From Triglochin maritima (lineage: Eukaryota; Streptophyta; Magnoliopsida; Alismatales; Juncaginaceae): 64,000 nucleotides of DNA. Below, piece after piece: positions 1-10,897 of this stretch. The stretch lies in the NCBI GenBank assembly GCA_963682175.1, contig OY821781.1, positions 39,321,254-39,385,253 on the forward strand. Reading direction: 5' to 3'. How positions within the stretch are numbered: the first letter of the stretch is position 1; every line of letters begins with the position of its first letter. The notes beneath the pieces were generated by a model. The model saw only the letters and a list, made by a program, of their open reading frames with translations. It was not told the DNA's origin and ran no database searches. Position numbers and translations under genes: made by a program.

Positions 1-1337
1 ACATCAGCTCGAACGGTAGAGTCCACACCGGTGCCTTAGTAATAGGAGCGGAGGTCAACTCACGCTTCAGAAACTCAAAAGCAGTCAGGCACTCGGGTGT
101 GAACTCAAAGGAGTTCCTTTAGCAAGCAAGCTCGTCAAAGGACGAGCTATCTTGCTGAAATCCTTAATGAATCGCCGGTAAAAACCGGCGTGTCCAAGGA
201 ATGAACGGATTTCTTTTACCGAGGTGGGTGGCGGAAGCTTAGAAATAAGCTCAATCTTTGCCCTATCCACCTCGATACCATCACGAGATACCACGTGACC
301 TAACACGATGCCTTTTGTGACCATGAAATGACACTTTTCCCAATTAAGGGCTAAGTTCGTTTCCGAACACCTTTTGAGAACAAGGCTCAGGTGGTGCAAG
401 CACTCATCAAAGGAGGTGCCATGAACCAAGAAATCATCCATGAAGATCTCAAGGAAGTTCTCGACCATATCGGAAAAGATACTTAACATGCAACGTTGGA
501 ATGTTGCAGGTGCATTGCATAGTCCAAAAGGCATCCGTCTATAAGCAAACGTCCCAAAAGGACAAGTGAACGTGGTTTTCCCCTGGTCTTCGGGGGCGAC
601 TGGGATTTGATTGTACCCCGAATAACCATCAAGGAAACAGTAATAGGCGTGCCCGGCGAGTCTCTCCAACATCTGGTCGATGAAAGGTAGAGGGAAGTGG
701 TCCTTATGCGTGACCGCGTTCAACTTCCTATAGTCAATACAAACTCGCCACCCAGTTTGAAGTCGTGTGGGTACAAGCTCATTGTTGTCATTCTGGACAA
801 CAGTAATACCCGACTTCTTGGGCACAACCTGGACAGGACTTACCCAAGTACTGTCCGAAATGGGAAAAATGATGTCATGATCTAAACACTTGATGATCTC
901 TTTCTTAACTACTTCTGTCATGGCTGGATTTAAACGCCTCTGTGGGTCGCGACGTGGTCGTGCCTCATCCTCCATAAAGATGTGGTGCTGCACGACGTCG
1001 GGACTTATCCCTTTTATGTCCCTCAAGGACCACCCAATGGCTGATTTGTGCTCCTTTAGGACTTGAATCAGGTGCTCTTCCTGATCACCAGTCAACGTCG
1101 ATGAAATAATCACCGGAAATGACCTATAGGGACCAAGAAAAACGTGCTTCAATTCCTTGGGGAGTTCTTTGAGCTCAGGCGTGGGTGGCTCCTCAAGGCG
1201 AGGCGTGATATCTAGCTCGAGATGTAAGATAGGAGGAGCTCGCATGTACTGAACAGCATGCACATCATTGCTCAACTCACCCCCGTCCTCTTCATGATCG
1301 GAGTCATCCATGAAATGATCGTTTAAATTCTCATGAA
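1..1337 (-). pseudogene. Athila-type Ty3/gypsy pol, reverse transcriptase region (broken)
   Basis: Reverse transcriptase part of a retrotransposon polyprotein, which copies element RNA into DNA in cytoplasmic particles. An ORF at 85-1311 encodes 408 residues. RT landmarks are visible in order: VCIDYRKLNAVT near residue 190, the catalytic-Asp motif LDGYSGYNQI near 227, PFGTFAYRRMPFGLCNAP near 251, and FMDDF (the YxDD box) near 290. The thumb region follows. The wording of these blocks is typical of the Athila/Tat branch of Ty3/gypsy. Near 118-123 the frame breaks: PFEFTPE-type sequence continues in a neighbouring frame to the window edge, so the copy is frameshifted. RNase H and integrase lie outside the window. 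Upstream it abuts the gag ORF in a different frame. The family call is firm; the exact lineage is less so. Confidence 0.9.
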
Positions 1338-3860
1338 TCAGGGGTACTCTTCTTCCAAATCTTCTTCCAAATCCCGGATAAGATTGACTTCCATGGGGTC
1401 TTCGAAAGATGCCGGATGTCTAGCCATATTGAACACATGGAATGTCGCGGTCAAATTCCCGAACGACAATTTCATGAGTCCCGTACGACAATTGATCAAG
1501 GCATTTGATGTCGCCAAAAAAGGTCTACCCAAAATCAATGGAATCTGAGAGTGGGTAGTCTTAATTGGTTCGGTCTCAAGGACGACGAAGTCAACAGGAA
1601 ATATGAAATCGCCGACCTTGATTAGGACATCTTCAATGACCCCCAACGGGACTTTGATCGAACGATCAGCCAACTGCAAAGTTGTTTTCGTAGGCTTGAG
1701 AGTGCCTAGGCTTAATCGTTGATACACAGAAGCAGGTAAGAGGTTAACCGCCGACCCTAGATCTAGCAAAACATTGTTAATGCGAGAGTCCCCAATGATA
1801 CATGAAATTGTTGGACTGCCCGGGTCCTTCAATTTTATGTATGTTGGGTTCGAGATGATCGAACTCACATTAGCCGCCAAAAATGCTTTGCTAGGGACAT
1901 TGGTTTTCCTCTTAGTTGTACAGAGATCCTTCAGGAATTTTGCATATGGAGGTATTTGTTGAATCATCTCTAACAAAGGAATGTTGACATTCACTTTCTT
2001 AAATATCTCCATCATTTTATCCACACTGTCACTCTGTTTCTTAGACAACCTACTAGGATAAGGAGCTTTTGGTAGGTATGTCTTGGGCGGAGCCGGAGAA
2101 GGAAGTTTTGGTATATTACTCTCACCCTCGGCCTCTTTCTCACCATCATTCCCACAAGGGGGCGACACAGATGGATTTTCTGGCAAGGATACGTGGTTGT
2201 TGACCTGCTTCCCATTTCTCAGGGTCACAATGACATTAACATGGTCCACAGGTTCTTCCACGTAGTTCACTTTCCCCCCCTGTGGTCTTGAACTTGCATT
2301 TTGCATGTTCGAGTGCTGTTGAGCACGGGGGTTAGCCACAGGTTTGCTAGGCAAGCTCCCTCTCTCTCTCTCATGTACAGACTGAGCCAACTGGCCCATC
2401 TGAAGCTCGAGAGATTTGATGGTCTGCTGATTCGAAGTGAGAACTTGACTCGTGGACGACATAAAGTTTTTTACAGAGTTCTCAAGTCCACGAGTTAAGT
2501 TCTTAAGCGAATTAAACTGGGTTTCCAAGTTGTTTGAATTTGGGAAACCTGGTGGGTTGGTATTCTGACTTTGGGGTGGATGATGAGACTGCGAATGCAT
2601 GGGAGGATAGTGTGGTCGGTTGGGTGGTCGAGAAAAGTTTGAAGGACCACCTGGGGTATTGTTATTGTTCCATGAAAAATTAGGGTGGTTCCTCCATCCA
2701 GGGTTATATGATGATGAGTATGGGTCATTCCTAGCTCTGTCATAGATGGCGTTGACACGCTCCATCTCAGGAGGAATAAACACACACTCGCTCTCTACAT
2801 GACCTATCCTACCACATAAATGACATGGTGGTGAACCAGATGCAGACACATGAGAAACATCGTGCTGGTTTTGGAGCTCAATCGAATCCATACGGCGCAT
2901 TAAAGCCGCCATGCGCACCTCGGTGGCCGTAGTGGAATCGACAGCAAATGCGGAACCCGATCTAGTCGAGTTTGCATTCGCGATCCTCGCTCCTATGCTA
3001 GATGATGCAGGTGGTTCCCTCACACTCTCCCATTGCATTGTTTTCTCGACGAGGTCCTCTAGGAAAGCCCATGCCTCCCTTTTATCCTTTCCCAAGAACT
3101 CTCCTTGACACATGGACTCAAGAAGCGTTCGGTATGGAATGTGGAGACCCTCGTAGATAATCTGACACAGGCGCCACAACTCGATGCCATGGTGAGGGCA
3201 TGAGGATAGTAGCTCCTTGAACCTCTCTAAGTATGCATGAAATGATTCGGTCTCATTTTGATAGAACGAATTGATTTCGTTCCTCAATTTTTGAGTCCGA
3301 TGATTTGGAAAATACTTTTTGAGGAATGCAGACTGAAACTCATCCCAAGTCCTGAAGGCATTCGCCTGGTTGTTGTACAACCACTTCTTGGCGTCATCCT
3401 TAAGCGCAAAGGGGACAAGCCTAAGATGAATGGAGTCTGTGCTAAGTTGTTGCAGTTTGAACATAGCACAGACCTCCTCAAATTCCCTGAGAAAGATATA
3501 GGGGTCACCTTTCCCAGTGAAATGAGGGAGCATGGAAATAAACTGAGGCTTAACCTCAAAATGGTTCCCATTTGCCTCTGGTAATACGATGCATGAGGGT
3601 AGAGCTGTACGGCTCGGGTAGCATCGATCACGAAGAGGTATGGGAACGACAACTGGAAGAACAGGTGTAGCAGGCGGGTCCAGCAACAACTCTTCCTCAC
3701 GGAAATTAGCAGCCATTGAACTCGATCTGTGTGCGACACGAGAGGAGGAAGGCGTCGAGAAATCGATAACCGAAGCCGGATTGACAACGCTCCTCGTCAA
3801 ACGACCCCTCTCGTCTTGTGTCCACGAAAGCATGCACAAAGGTGCACACACACAAACCAC
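1338..3860 (-). CDS. Athila-type Ty3/gypsy gag-protease ORF
   Basis: Gag capsid plus aspartic protease of the same element. The ORF is 840 codons without a stop. A capsid-like region (HFTGKGDPYIFLREFEEV, then KKWLYNNQ and LKKYFPNHR) occupies roughly residues 110-230. A CCHC zinc knuckle, CHLCGRIGHVESEC, sits near residue 345. A proline- and asparagine-rich linker follows. The motif PPYAKFLKDL near 640 is characteristic of Athila/Tat Gag. The protease active site near 695 reads DLGSAVNLLP where DxGA is usual, so Ala is replaced by Ser-Ala order. The first 48 residues look like leader translation; the Met of MAANFREEE at about 3716 is the more natural start. The ORF ends in EEEYP-stop, and pol resumes in another frame (see findings). 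Confidence 0.88.
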   Translation of the reverse strand: MVCVCAPLCMLSWTQDERGRLTRSVVNPASVIDFSTPSSSRVAHRSSSMAANFREEELLLDPPATPVLPVVVPIPLRDRCYPSRTALPSCIVLPEANGNHFEVKPQFISMLPHFTGKGDPYIFLREFEEVCAMFKLQQLSTDSIHLRLVPFALKDDAKKWLYNNQANAFRTWDEFQSAFLKKYFPNHRTQKLRNEINSFYQNETESFHAYLERFKELLSSCPHHGIELWRLCQIIYEGLHIPYRTLLESMCQGEFLGKDKREAWAFLEDLVEKTMQWESVREPPASSSIGARIANANSTRSGSAFAVDSTTATEVRMAALMRRMDSIELQNQHDVSHVSASGSPPCHLCGRIGHVESECVFIPPEMERVNAIYDRARNDPYSSSYNPGWRNHPNFSWNNNNTPGGPSNFSRPPNRPHYPPMHSQSHHPPQSQNTNPPGFPNSNNLETQFNSLKNLTRGLENSVKNFMSSTSQVLTSNQQTIKSLELQMGQLAQSVHERERGSLPSKPVANPRAQQHSNMQNASSRPQGGKVNYVEEPVDHVNVIVTLRNGKQVNNHVSLPENPSVSPPCGNDGEKEAEGESNIPKLPSPAPPKTYLPKAPYPSRLSKKQSDSVDKMMEIFKKVNVNIPLLEMIQQIPPYAKFLKDLCTTKRKTNVPSKAFLAANVSSIISNPTYIKLKDPGSPTISCIIGDSRINNVLLDLGSAVNLLPASVYQRLSLGTLKPTKTTLQLADRSIKVPLGVIEDVLIKVGDFIFPVDFVVLETEPIKTTHSQIPLILGRPFLATSNALINCRTGLMKLSFGNLTATFHVFNMARHPASFEDPMEVNLIRDLEEDLEEEYP

Positions 3861-4205
3861 AACTCTCTTTCTTCTTCTTTTTTTCTTTTTCTTTTTTTTT
3901 CAAAGAATGTACGTAGGGGAGAAGACGGGGGAACACAGGAGAGAAAGAATGACTCAGGAGAGAAGGGAAGAAGTCCTTATGCTACGGCGGATGGGTACAG
4001 GTAGAAGCACACAAGCAACCAAGGCTCAAGCAATCCTAAGGTCGCTATAGGTCCTTACAGCTAGACGACGCCTAACTGCGAGGTCACATGGCCTCAACAC
4101 GCCTCACCTCCCTACAACGAGGACCACAAAGCCCAACAAGTGAGTCAAGATCCGGAGATCTCGTCTCTCCTACTATCGACAAAGTGGGCAACGCCGATCA
4201 GGTTA
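3861..4205 (-). other. Retrotransposon leader and possible primer-binding site
   Basis: Non-coding stretch between gag and the proposed 5' LTR of the minus-strand gypsy element. It has a pyrimidine/purine-rich run at 3865-3900. On the minus strand TGATCGGCGTTGCCCAC at about 4185-4201 resembles the tRNA-Asp type PBS of Athila elements (TGGCGCCGTTGCC) with changes. This is a weak match and inferred mainly from position. Confidence 0.4.
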
Positions 4206-5401
4206 TGACGGTCGGGACCGGATCACTCTCCTAATGCGTCCGAATTCCTTAAGGCCAATGTCTACTTGATTTTAGAAATTAGGCTCTTGATTAGTGTGGT
4301 TTTTGGGGCGAAGGAAAGGGTGATGAAATCCCCCACCTTATCTTTTACGGGACAGCCCCTCCTTAGTAGCGTTTTAGAGTCTTAATCTAACAATCAACTC
4401 TCCAAACAAAACGCTCAACTCACACTTGTTTCAATGCACTTCCTACTAACTAATGCATGTTCATACGAAATGCATGAATGAAAGTAGAAGGTGCGTACCT
4501 CACGCCAGCTCTCAGCAACAGAATAAAGCTAAGATAAAAGATAATCTAAGTGCCTAAGTCACATACATGATGCATGGCCTAAACAAAAAGAATGCCTAAT
4601 CTTTTGCTTTGAGTTTTAGGGTCCAAGTTGCTTAAGGGAAGTTGATTATTAATCTGGGAGCAATCTAAGAGTCAGAACATGCAAAAATGGAGTCCCAGAT
4701 TACTATATCAATTAGGATAACAACACAAAGAAAGGAGAAGGTGAACTGAGCTCACCAGACCGCTGATTGGCGGTCTGAAGTGCCCAGTTAGCCTTGAAAT
4801 TTTTCCAGCAACCTCCCGTTGCTATTCCCAGTCTCCTGAAACAAAGAAAAACTACACAACGGGATGCTGGAATAATAACTAAGCTAAGAACAAAACAAGA
4901 ATGCTGGCATTTCAGGAATGGGAAAAACCCCTAAGGGGTGGAGTGAGTGCACACATGCAAAGAGGTGGGTGTAGAATACATTCTTTAAGCACAAATTAAG
5001 GTGTGTTTATCAAGCATAGGAAGTGTCTAAATGCTATGGCAAAACCTATCAATCTATTCACCAACTTAGTTGATTAACATTTACATATGCAAGATGTTTA
5101 TTTCAGAACCTAAACAAGCATAAGAGGTGTCTAAATCCAATTGCTAAAATACTCCCCATGATGGTGTGAAGTATTCTGTTTTTCTCTTAGGTCCCTCTGT
5201 CTTGCGTTCAGGTCCTTCTCCCTTGCATCTTGGTCCCCAGAACTCACAATCGAGTCCTTTTTCCCAGCTTTTGGGTCCTTTTATGTTTCATCTCTTCAAA
5301 CCTATTTATTCCTGAAAACTAAACATAAAACTCGTAACATAGCATTGTTTAGGTGAAAGATAATGGATATAAGATACAAATATAAGCATGAAATGATGTC
5401 A
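4206..5401 (-). repeat. Probable 5' LTR of the Athila-type element
   Basis: About 1.2 kb with no coding potential, starting TGACGG and ending ATGTCA on the plus strand, next to the candidate PBS. Its length matches the 1188-bp solo LTR at 59196-60383. Both share a run of AGGTCC/AAGTCC-type phrases and a similar AT-rich tail (CTAAACAT, TAGCATT). A short perfect hairpin, CAGACCGC paired with GCGGTCTG, lies at about 4758-4780. Boundaries are inferred because the other LTR is outside the window. Confidence 0.4.
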
Positions 5402-8400
5402 ATCATAATTGTATATTAAACTTTTGTAGTTGTGTATATTAAACTTATAATGCAATTGTGTATTTTAATAATGATTTTTATGAGTTAAAGAGTTCTTGAA
5501 CTTGTGTAATAAAAGGATACAGTTGTATTAAATGATAAGTTATATATTAAACTTATAATGTTGTGTATTGAATGTATATATATATATATATTATATGTTT
5601 CACTCGAAGCATATGATATATTAAAGGAACTACGAACAAACCAAATATTTGGTCTTAATTCCTGGAAATAAAAGTTACTAACACAAATTTCGTCGACACT
5701 CCACATAGAAACCACCAAAAATAGGTGTCGTGACCTGTTGGATTGACATATCAAATGTGTTAAGTGAGTACATAGTTGTGACTCCTACTATATACAAAAT
5801 GTAGCCACATTGGTTGCAAGTATATAATAACAAAAAAGATGATATCTACTACAATCCTACTTAACTCATATATCATCACTACTTCCACAACTTCCACAAA
5901 TTAAGCCAGATATATATCATCAATACTTCCACCGCCATCATGGCAGTCCTAACAAGGAACTCCAGTAGACACCATTACTACTTTCACATAAGGCAAGACT
6001 CCTTACAACAAAGGTAGAAACTCCAGATGTCCAAAGAAGACAGAAACTCGAGCAGTCCAAACAAAGCAGAAACTCCAGCAGTCCAAACAAAGCAGAAACT
6101 CCAGAACACTGTCAAGAATAATCAACTTGTAATATGAGTCTCAGTTCAAACTCTTGGGACGCATGGATCTCCTTGTTGATGATCTGACAAAATATCATTC
6201 TAAATTAGGCACCAAACAATATTAGTTTATTCTTGGAAGTGAATAATTTAGCTTTGGAAGGGAAGACCAACTGAATATTACTTTATGATAAGACAACATT
6301 AAACAACAACCACTAAAGATCTAGACATGTAGTCTAATATCATACACAATAAGTTAACTTATGACTTGTAGACAACCACATTGGATTGTTCAAAAATTTA
6401 GAATACAGAAGTTCAGAAACTGGGATCCAGGTGTGCATATTTAATAAGTTGAGATGCAGCATTCAAAAGCCCAGAAAGCATAAATACATAATATTCAATG
6501 CAAATGTAGAAATCTTTGGGATTTACACTTCATGTTCGGTGGAATACATAACTACACAAGTTCAATACACAACAATGATATAACAATACACAGCTACATT
6601 ACTACAATACATAACTACAAGAGTTCAATACTAATCATTAAGCAGACAATGTATCCATTGATATATGTTGAGACCTTGTTCTTTAATCCCTTTTTCTTTT
6701 CTTTAATCTCTTCAGAAATCTTCAAAAAGGCAATTGGCTCGATATGCATTACAAAGACGATAAGGTAACCTTATCATTTAAAAACCCGATTAGGATGAAA
6801 AGACATTGAAATCAAATAAGTGTGAGATGTAATAATCCTCGGATAATAGTTGTGGTTTCATGGAAAATGGTCACTCCAAGTAGGTTCATCCTTCATAACA
6901 GGGACTCGAAACAAAAATCATATCTCAGTACCTTGAATGTTATGAACCATCACTAGATTAATACATACATTCCAAACAAAATAAAACCAAATCATCAAAA
7001 CAATTTTCCAAATATTACATCTCAAAGAAAATTATTTCATTAAATTAGTGGCTCGGACTTGTAACCAACTTCTTCAATCAAGAATTATCTGAAGCAGAAC
7101 TGACATTTATACATTGATGTATCAACTAAATATTTCATATGATATCTTCTTTACTTAGAAATTGATTATATATGTAGACTTGTATTATTTGATAATGACA
7201 TATTGCTTGACAAATTTTGTGAATGAGTTTTTATGAAGGAGTTGAACTTTTGTAATAAAATGACACTGTTGTGTATTGAAATGATACATTGGTGTATTAA
7301 ACATATACCGTTGTGTATTGAACGCATATAAATGTGTATTCACCGGAAGTTTATTTAAGAAAGTTATGCAGTTTTGCAGAGTGCTCCATGTCATTTCTAT
7401 CTCCAATATCTCCTTTTCCTATAGAAAAACATGTCTTACTGTAATAATTTAGTCTTTTGTACAAAATATACAAAATCAAATATTTCTCATCTTCCCAAAA
7501 TCAATTAATGCCTTAACTCACATACCATGCCTTAATATACACAACTTTTAGAGTTGTGTATATTAAATTTATAATGCAGTTGTGTATTGTAATAATATTT
7601 TTTTCCAAGATACTCAATAACCAAAATATCCAATAGACAAGTTAAATCATACTAAAAACATTATATTCAACTTATAATGCAATTGTGTATTTTAATAATG
7701 ATTTTTATTAATTAAAGAGTTCTTGAACTTGTGTAATAAAATGATACTATTGTGTATTGAAATGATATAGTTATGTATTAAACTTATAATGTAATATTAG
7801 AACAATGTAAACTACCAGTTGCAACAGAACAATATAAAATAAACGATGAAGAAATGCAAGCAATATTAGAAAGAAAGGGATCCCAAATCTTCTACCTCTT
7901 TGAAGAAGGAAATGGGTCAAGTGGATTGAGTTATACAAACACCAAACGGAAGACACAAATTTATATATTAAAATAGCAACAATTTTTAAAAAAAAATTAA
8001 TACAGAAAACAACCACCAACCAAACCAAAACAATATAATCATCAAATTGCTACATACTTTATGACATTTTCTAAAGCACTATATTTTCCAGTTAGAGACG
8101 TCAGTCATTGCAAGTATTTACAAAAGTTTTCTGCTAGTTCTTTAGTTTGAATTATTGATATGTTTAACTTGACAAAATGCAAAACAAATACTAGTTAACA
8201 CCAAATTGTCTGGTATCTTTTGACTTTAAAAGGATAAGTTATTTTCAAATTCTTGAAAAATTAGCTTCCTCAAAAGTCAAAATGTAGAAAACAATACGTT
8301 TCCGAGATGAAGTTTTCTCACTCACCGGATTATACTTCCTTAGATGTCCTTCAATGTTTTAGCTATATATTACTGACATTGAAAATGTTGTTTAACAATG

Positions 8401-8530
8401 GACACATGGTGTTTCCCTGATCAAGTCAATTAGTTGGAGAGGGCAAAAAACGAAATTCCAAACTAAATAAAGAAGTAACACTGATAAGGTTAAAGACGGA
8501 AAAATTTGCATGATGAAAGTGGGTTAGAGA
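5402..8530. repeat. AT-rich intergenic DNA with degenerate TGTGTATT repeats
   Basis: No gene seen. Phrases such as TTGTGTATT, ATTAAACTTATAATG and GAACTTGTGTAATAAAA recur at about 5410-5580, 7190-7340 and 7540-7800 on the plus strand. They recur as reverse complements at about 6540-6640. The blocks at 5440-5575 and 7665-7800 can be aligned over most of their length. A (TA)n run lies at about 5575-5592. This could be decayed non-autonomous DNA transposon sequence; I could not find clear termini. Confidence 0.5.
7850..8025. repeat. Direct repeat, copy 1 (downstream flank of the AN1 pseudogene)
   Basis: This segment and 8545-8698 share sequence, including GTGGATTGAGTTATACAAAC, AAATTTAT and TTAATACAGAAAACAAC. 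The second copy directly follows the stop codon of the minus-strand AN1 pseudogene, so both are probably copies of its 3' untranslated region. Confidence 0.6.
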
Positions 8531-8544
8531 ATATAAATAAATGA

Positions 8545-8698
8545 TGAACAAGCAAGCAACATGAGAAATCCCAAATCAAATCTTCTTCCTCTTTGACGAA
8601 GGAAATGGTGAAGTGGATTGAGTTATACAAACACAAATTTATGAAACAATAACAAATTTTTTTAAAAATAATTAATACAGAAAACAACAAATAATTAC
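8545..8698. repeat. Direct repeat, copy 2 (3' flank of the AN1 pseudogene)
   Basis: Partner of 7850-8025. It lies immediately 3' of the minus-strand AN1 zinc-finger remnant, consistent with its 3' UTR. A (CAG)n-like tract at 8708-8722 separates it from the stop codon. Confidence 0.6.
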
Positions 8699-8732
8699 TA
8701 CCACCACCTGCAGCAGCAGCAGCAATCTCCGA

Positions 8733-9028
8733 TCAAATCTTATCGAGTTTGTCGACCTTGACAAGGGGATTGGCGTGAGCAATGACTTCCTTCCCTTCCG
8801 ACTTGAAGTCGAAGCCGCAGGTGTGGTGCTCGGGGTAGCGGTGGATCCCACAAAGGTCTTCTCGCAGCGACACCGGAACCCCATGAGCCCTACCTTCTTC
8901 CGGCAGGCGGATCAGTGGTTGGGCTGATGCAGAGGAGGGATCGGATCGGCGAACGAGGAGAAGGAGGAAGAGGAAGGTTGGGAAGAAGGGAGGACGGGTG
9001 TTGGAGAGAGTAGGAAGGGACGGAAGGA
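8733..9028 (-). pseudogene. Stress-associated protein (A20/AN1 type) pseudogene, AN1 end
   Basis: Carboxyl-terminal AN1 zinc finger of a plant stress-associated protein, a small zinc-binding family linked to ubiquitin signalling and abiotic stress. Read on the minus strand, CRKKVGLMGFRCRC is followed in another frame by IHRYPEHHTCGFDFKSEGK and then HANPLVKVDKLDKI and a stop, the usual family ending. Two lesions are visible. A TGA replaces the zinc-ligand Cys codon just before SACRKK at about 8918. One base is missing near 8850, so the FC of the finger is lost and the frame shifts. No A20 finger is visible upstream before the copia insertion at 9029. Sequence across the insertion (18494 on) is low-complexity and could be the original 5' region. 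Confidence 0.85.
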
Positions 9029-9033
9029 GTTCT

Positions 9034-9416
9034 TGTTAGCAAACAACGATTCTACAGGTTCAGGGGTACCTTTCTTGGAGAGAACATGTGGCAGCGGAAG
9101 GAAGATCAGAGGTCACCTTACGGAATCATTTTCACCGGTCAGTCTCCTACTTTCTTGGAGAAGGAGCGTGAGTCCACAACCCAAGAGTCCACGGAATGAG
9201 CTTGGTGGAGGTGGAGGGACGAAATGGGAGAGAGAGAAGGTGGCGGATAGGGTGGGTGGAGGCTAGGGTTTGCATACTTGTTGTTTCATCCAATGGGAGG
9301 CTCCCCTCCTTATATAGATGGCTCCACCCTAAACCCTTAAATGTGTAGTCCAATAGGGACGCGCCATGTGTCAGTTTTTTGGGCAAATATCTTATTAATC
9401 CTAGATTAATCCAATA
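9034..9416 (-). repeat. Copia 3' LTR
   Basis: Left copy of the LTR pair (3' LTR in the minus-strand sense). It contains a TATA-like CTATATAAG on the minus strand at about 9309-9317. The sense LTR starts TATTGG rather than the usual TGTTGG and ends TAACA. Confidence 0.95.
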
Positions 9417-9430
9417 TCTCCCACTTGCAC
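9417..9430 (-). other. Polypurine tract of the copia element
   Basis: Directly inside the 3' LTR the minus strand reads GTGCAAGTGGGAGA, a normal copia plus-strand primer (PPT) position and composition. Confidence 0.8.
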
Positions 9431-10673
9431 AACAACACGATAACAACATGTCATCTGCTTTTGTGTCCCCGACACATATGCATATATCCCTGATACATAC
9501 AATCACACAATGGCAATATGTCACCTCTTTATGTGTCCCCGACACATATGTATATATCACTGATATATACAACTACTCCTCTCTCCAAGTACACATCCAC
9601 AATACGCAAGTCTCTGATCATGTATCCTCGATACACGACCATCTGTGTCCCCGACACATGTACTCTTCCGATCATACGGACAAATGGGTCGTACGACCGG
9701 TGATGCACCTGCAATTTAGGAGTCTCAAACTAGAAACCTTACTAGAAGGCCAGAATGACGACATCCTCATTAAACAACAAATAAGCAGTCAAAAATGCAC
9801 ATCACAGTTCCCCAGGTTTACTCAGAAACTCACTTAACATGAACGGTATCTCGATCCCTCGGAGAGAATACCTGCTTGTCCTCAAGGTACTTGCTACTGT
9901 ATCCAATACAGTTGGGCCCAGCAAATACTTTTAGTGCAGTCGAGTCAAACCTTTCCCTTCGCCCCAGACCACCATTACACTCAGAGTTGACTCCTTTCCC
10001 GAAGATGCATCTTTAGACCGAATCTCTCATGGTCATAGATAACATCCCAAAGTAGCCACATGAACTCTTTGCTTCATGGTGTCGTCGAAGGTCACTGAGG
10101 GCAACTAATGACAATCAAGTCTTGGACTCACACAGTGAAGGAGCAGGGATCCATCCTTTCACTTCCAAATGGTCGCTCAGCACATGTTGTATGACAAACA
10201 TGTTATGGTGGATCATACTGTACACAACAGTATGTCTGTCTCTCAATACCATACAAGTCTTAGTCCAGTCGCACCCCCTCTGCGCCTGACCCGAGCTTCA
10301 TCATTGTCGCCTTAACACCATACAGGTGCCACCTGGCGCCACATGTGATGCTCGCACTTGGCTTCTATAGGTCACATGAATCTTGGGAACATTCATGTCA
10401 ATCCTCACCAACATAGAGGATCTCATCTTGATCCCTAATAAAGGCGACTGTCCTATCATGAACTGCTCTGGATCTATCATACAAGATCTCCTCATGATCA
10501 GTCTCATCTCTGCTCGCTATCAAAAGTGCCAGAGGCGAATGCTCGTGTGAGTGAGCATTCTTCAGCCTATTGACAGAATAATATTTTATGCTAGAACAAC
10601 TATATCAACCAAACAGATATAGTCGAAAGGAAAACACAATCACTCATAAAAGGAAGTTAGACATGTCAATGCA
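9431..10673 (-). other. Copia 3' non-coding region with a repeated palindrome
   Basis: About 1.2 kb between RNase H and the PPT with no supported protein. TGTGTCCCCGACACAT occurs three times (about 9461, 9532 and 9647), with a related CATGTATCCTCGATACACG near 9617. Each can form a short hairpin with a CCCC-type loop. See findings. Confidence 0.6.
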
Positions 10674-10897
10674 TCAAAGTCTGCGTAAGCCTAAGGACTT
10701 CACATGAGACACAAACGACTCCTTAGCTATAGCCTTGGTAAGAGGGTCAGCTACCATAAGACTAGTAGACACATGTCTTAACACAACTTCATTTCTCGCT
10801 ATGATGTCCTTCACAAAATGATACCTAACTTGTATATGTTTGGTCTTTCCACGATATTTGGGGTCTTTCACATAACAAATGGCAGCCATGTTGTCAC
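10674..10897 (-). pseudogene. Copia RNase H end (5'-truncated)
   Basis: Last part of the copia polyprotein. The minus strand reads SDNMAAICYVKDPKYRGKTKHI, then VADPLTKAI and a stop, the conserved copia RNase H ending. RNase H degrades the RNA strand during reverse transcription. Everything upstream, including all of RT, is missing: the sequence is cut exactly where a long-LTR copia element begins (10898). Confidence 0.9.

Noticed and set aside
3640..4050. Plus-strand ORF overlapping gag start
   Set aside because: Antisense shadow of the gag leader containing a poly-T/poly-C tract.
9033..9266. Plus-strand ORF in the copia LTR, repeated at 18090-18338
   Set aside because: It is LTR sequence present at both ends of the element, antisense to it, and has no recognisable protein features.
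9379..9837. 152-codon ORF in the copia 3' region
   Set aside because: It translates the repeated hairpins (TYV/THM-type repeats) and overlaps an ORF on the opposite strand. Not protein-like.
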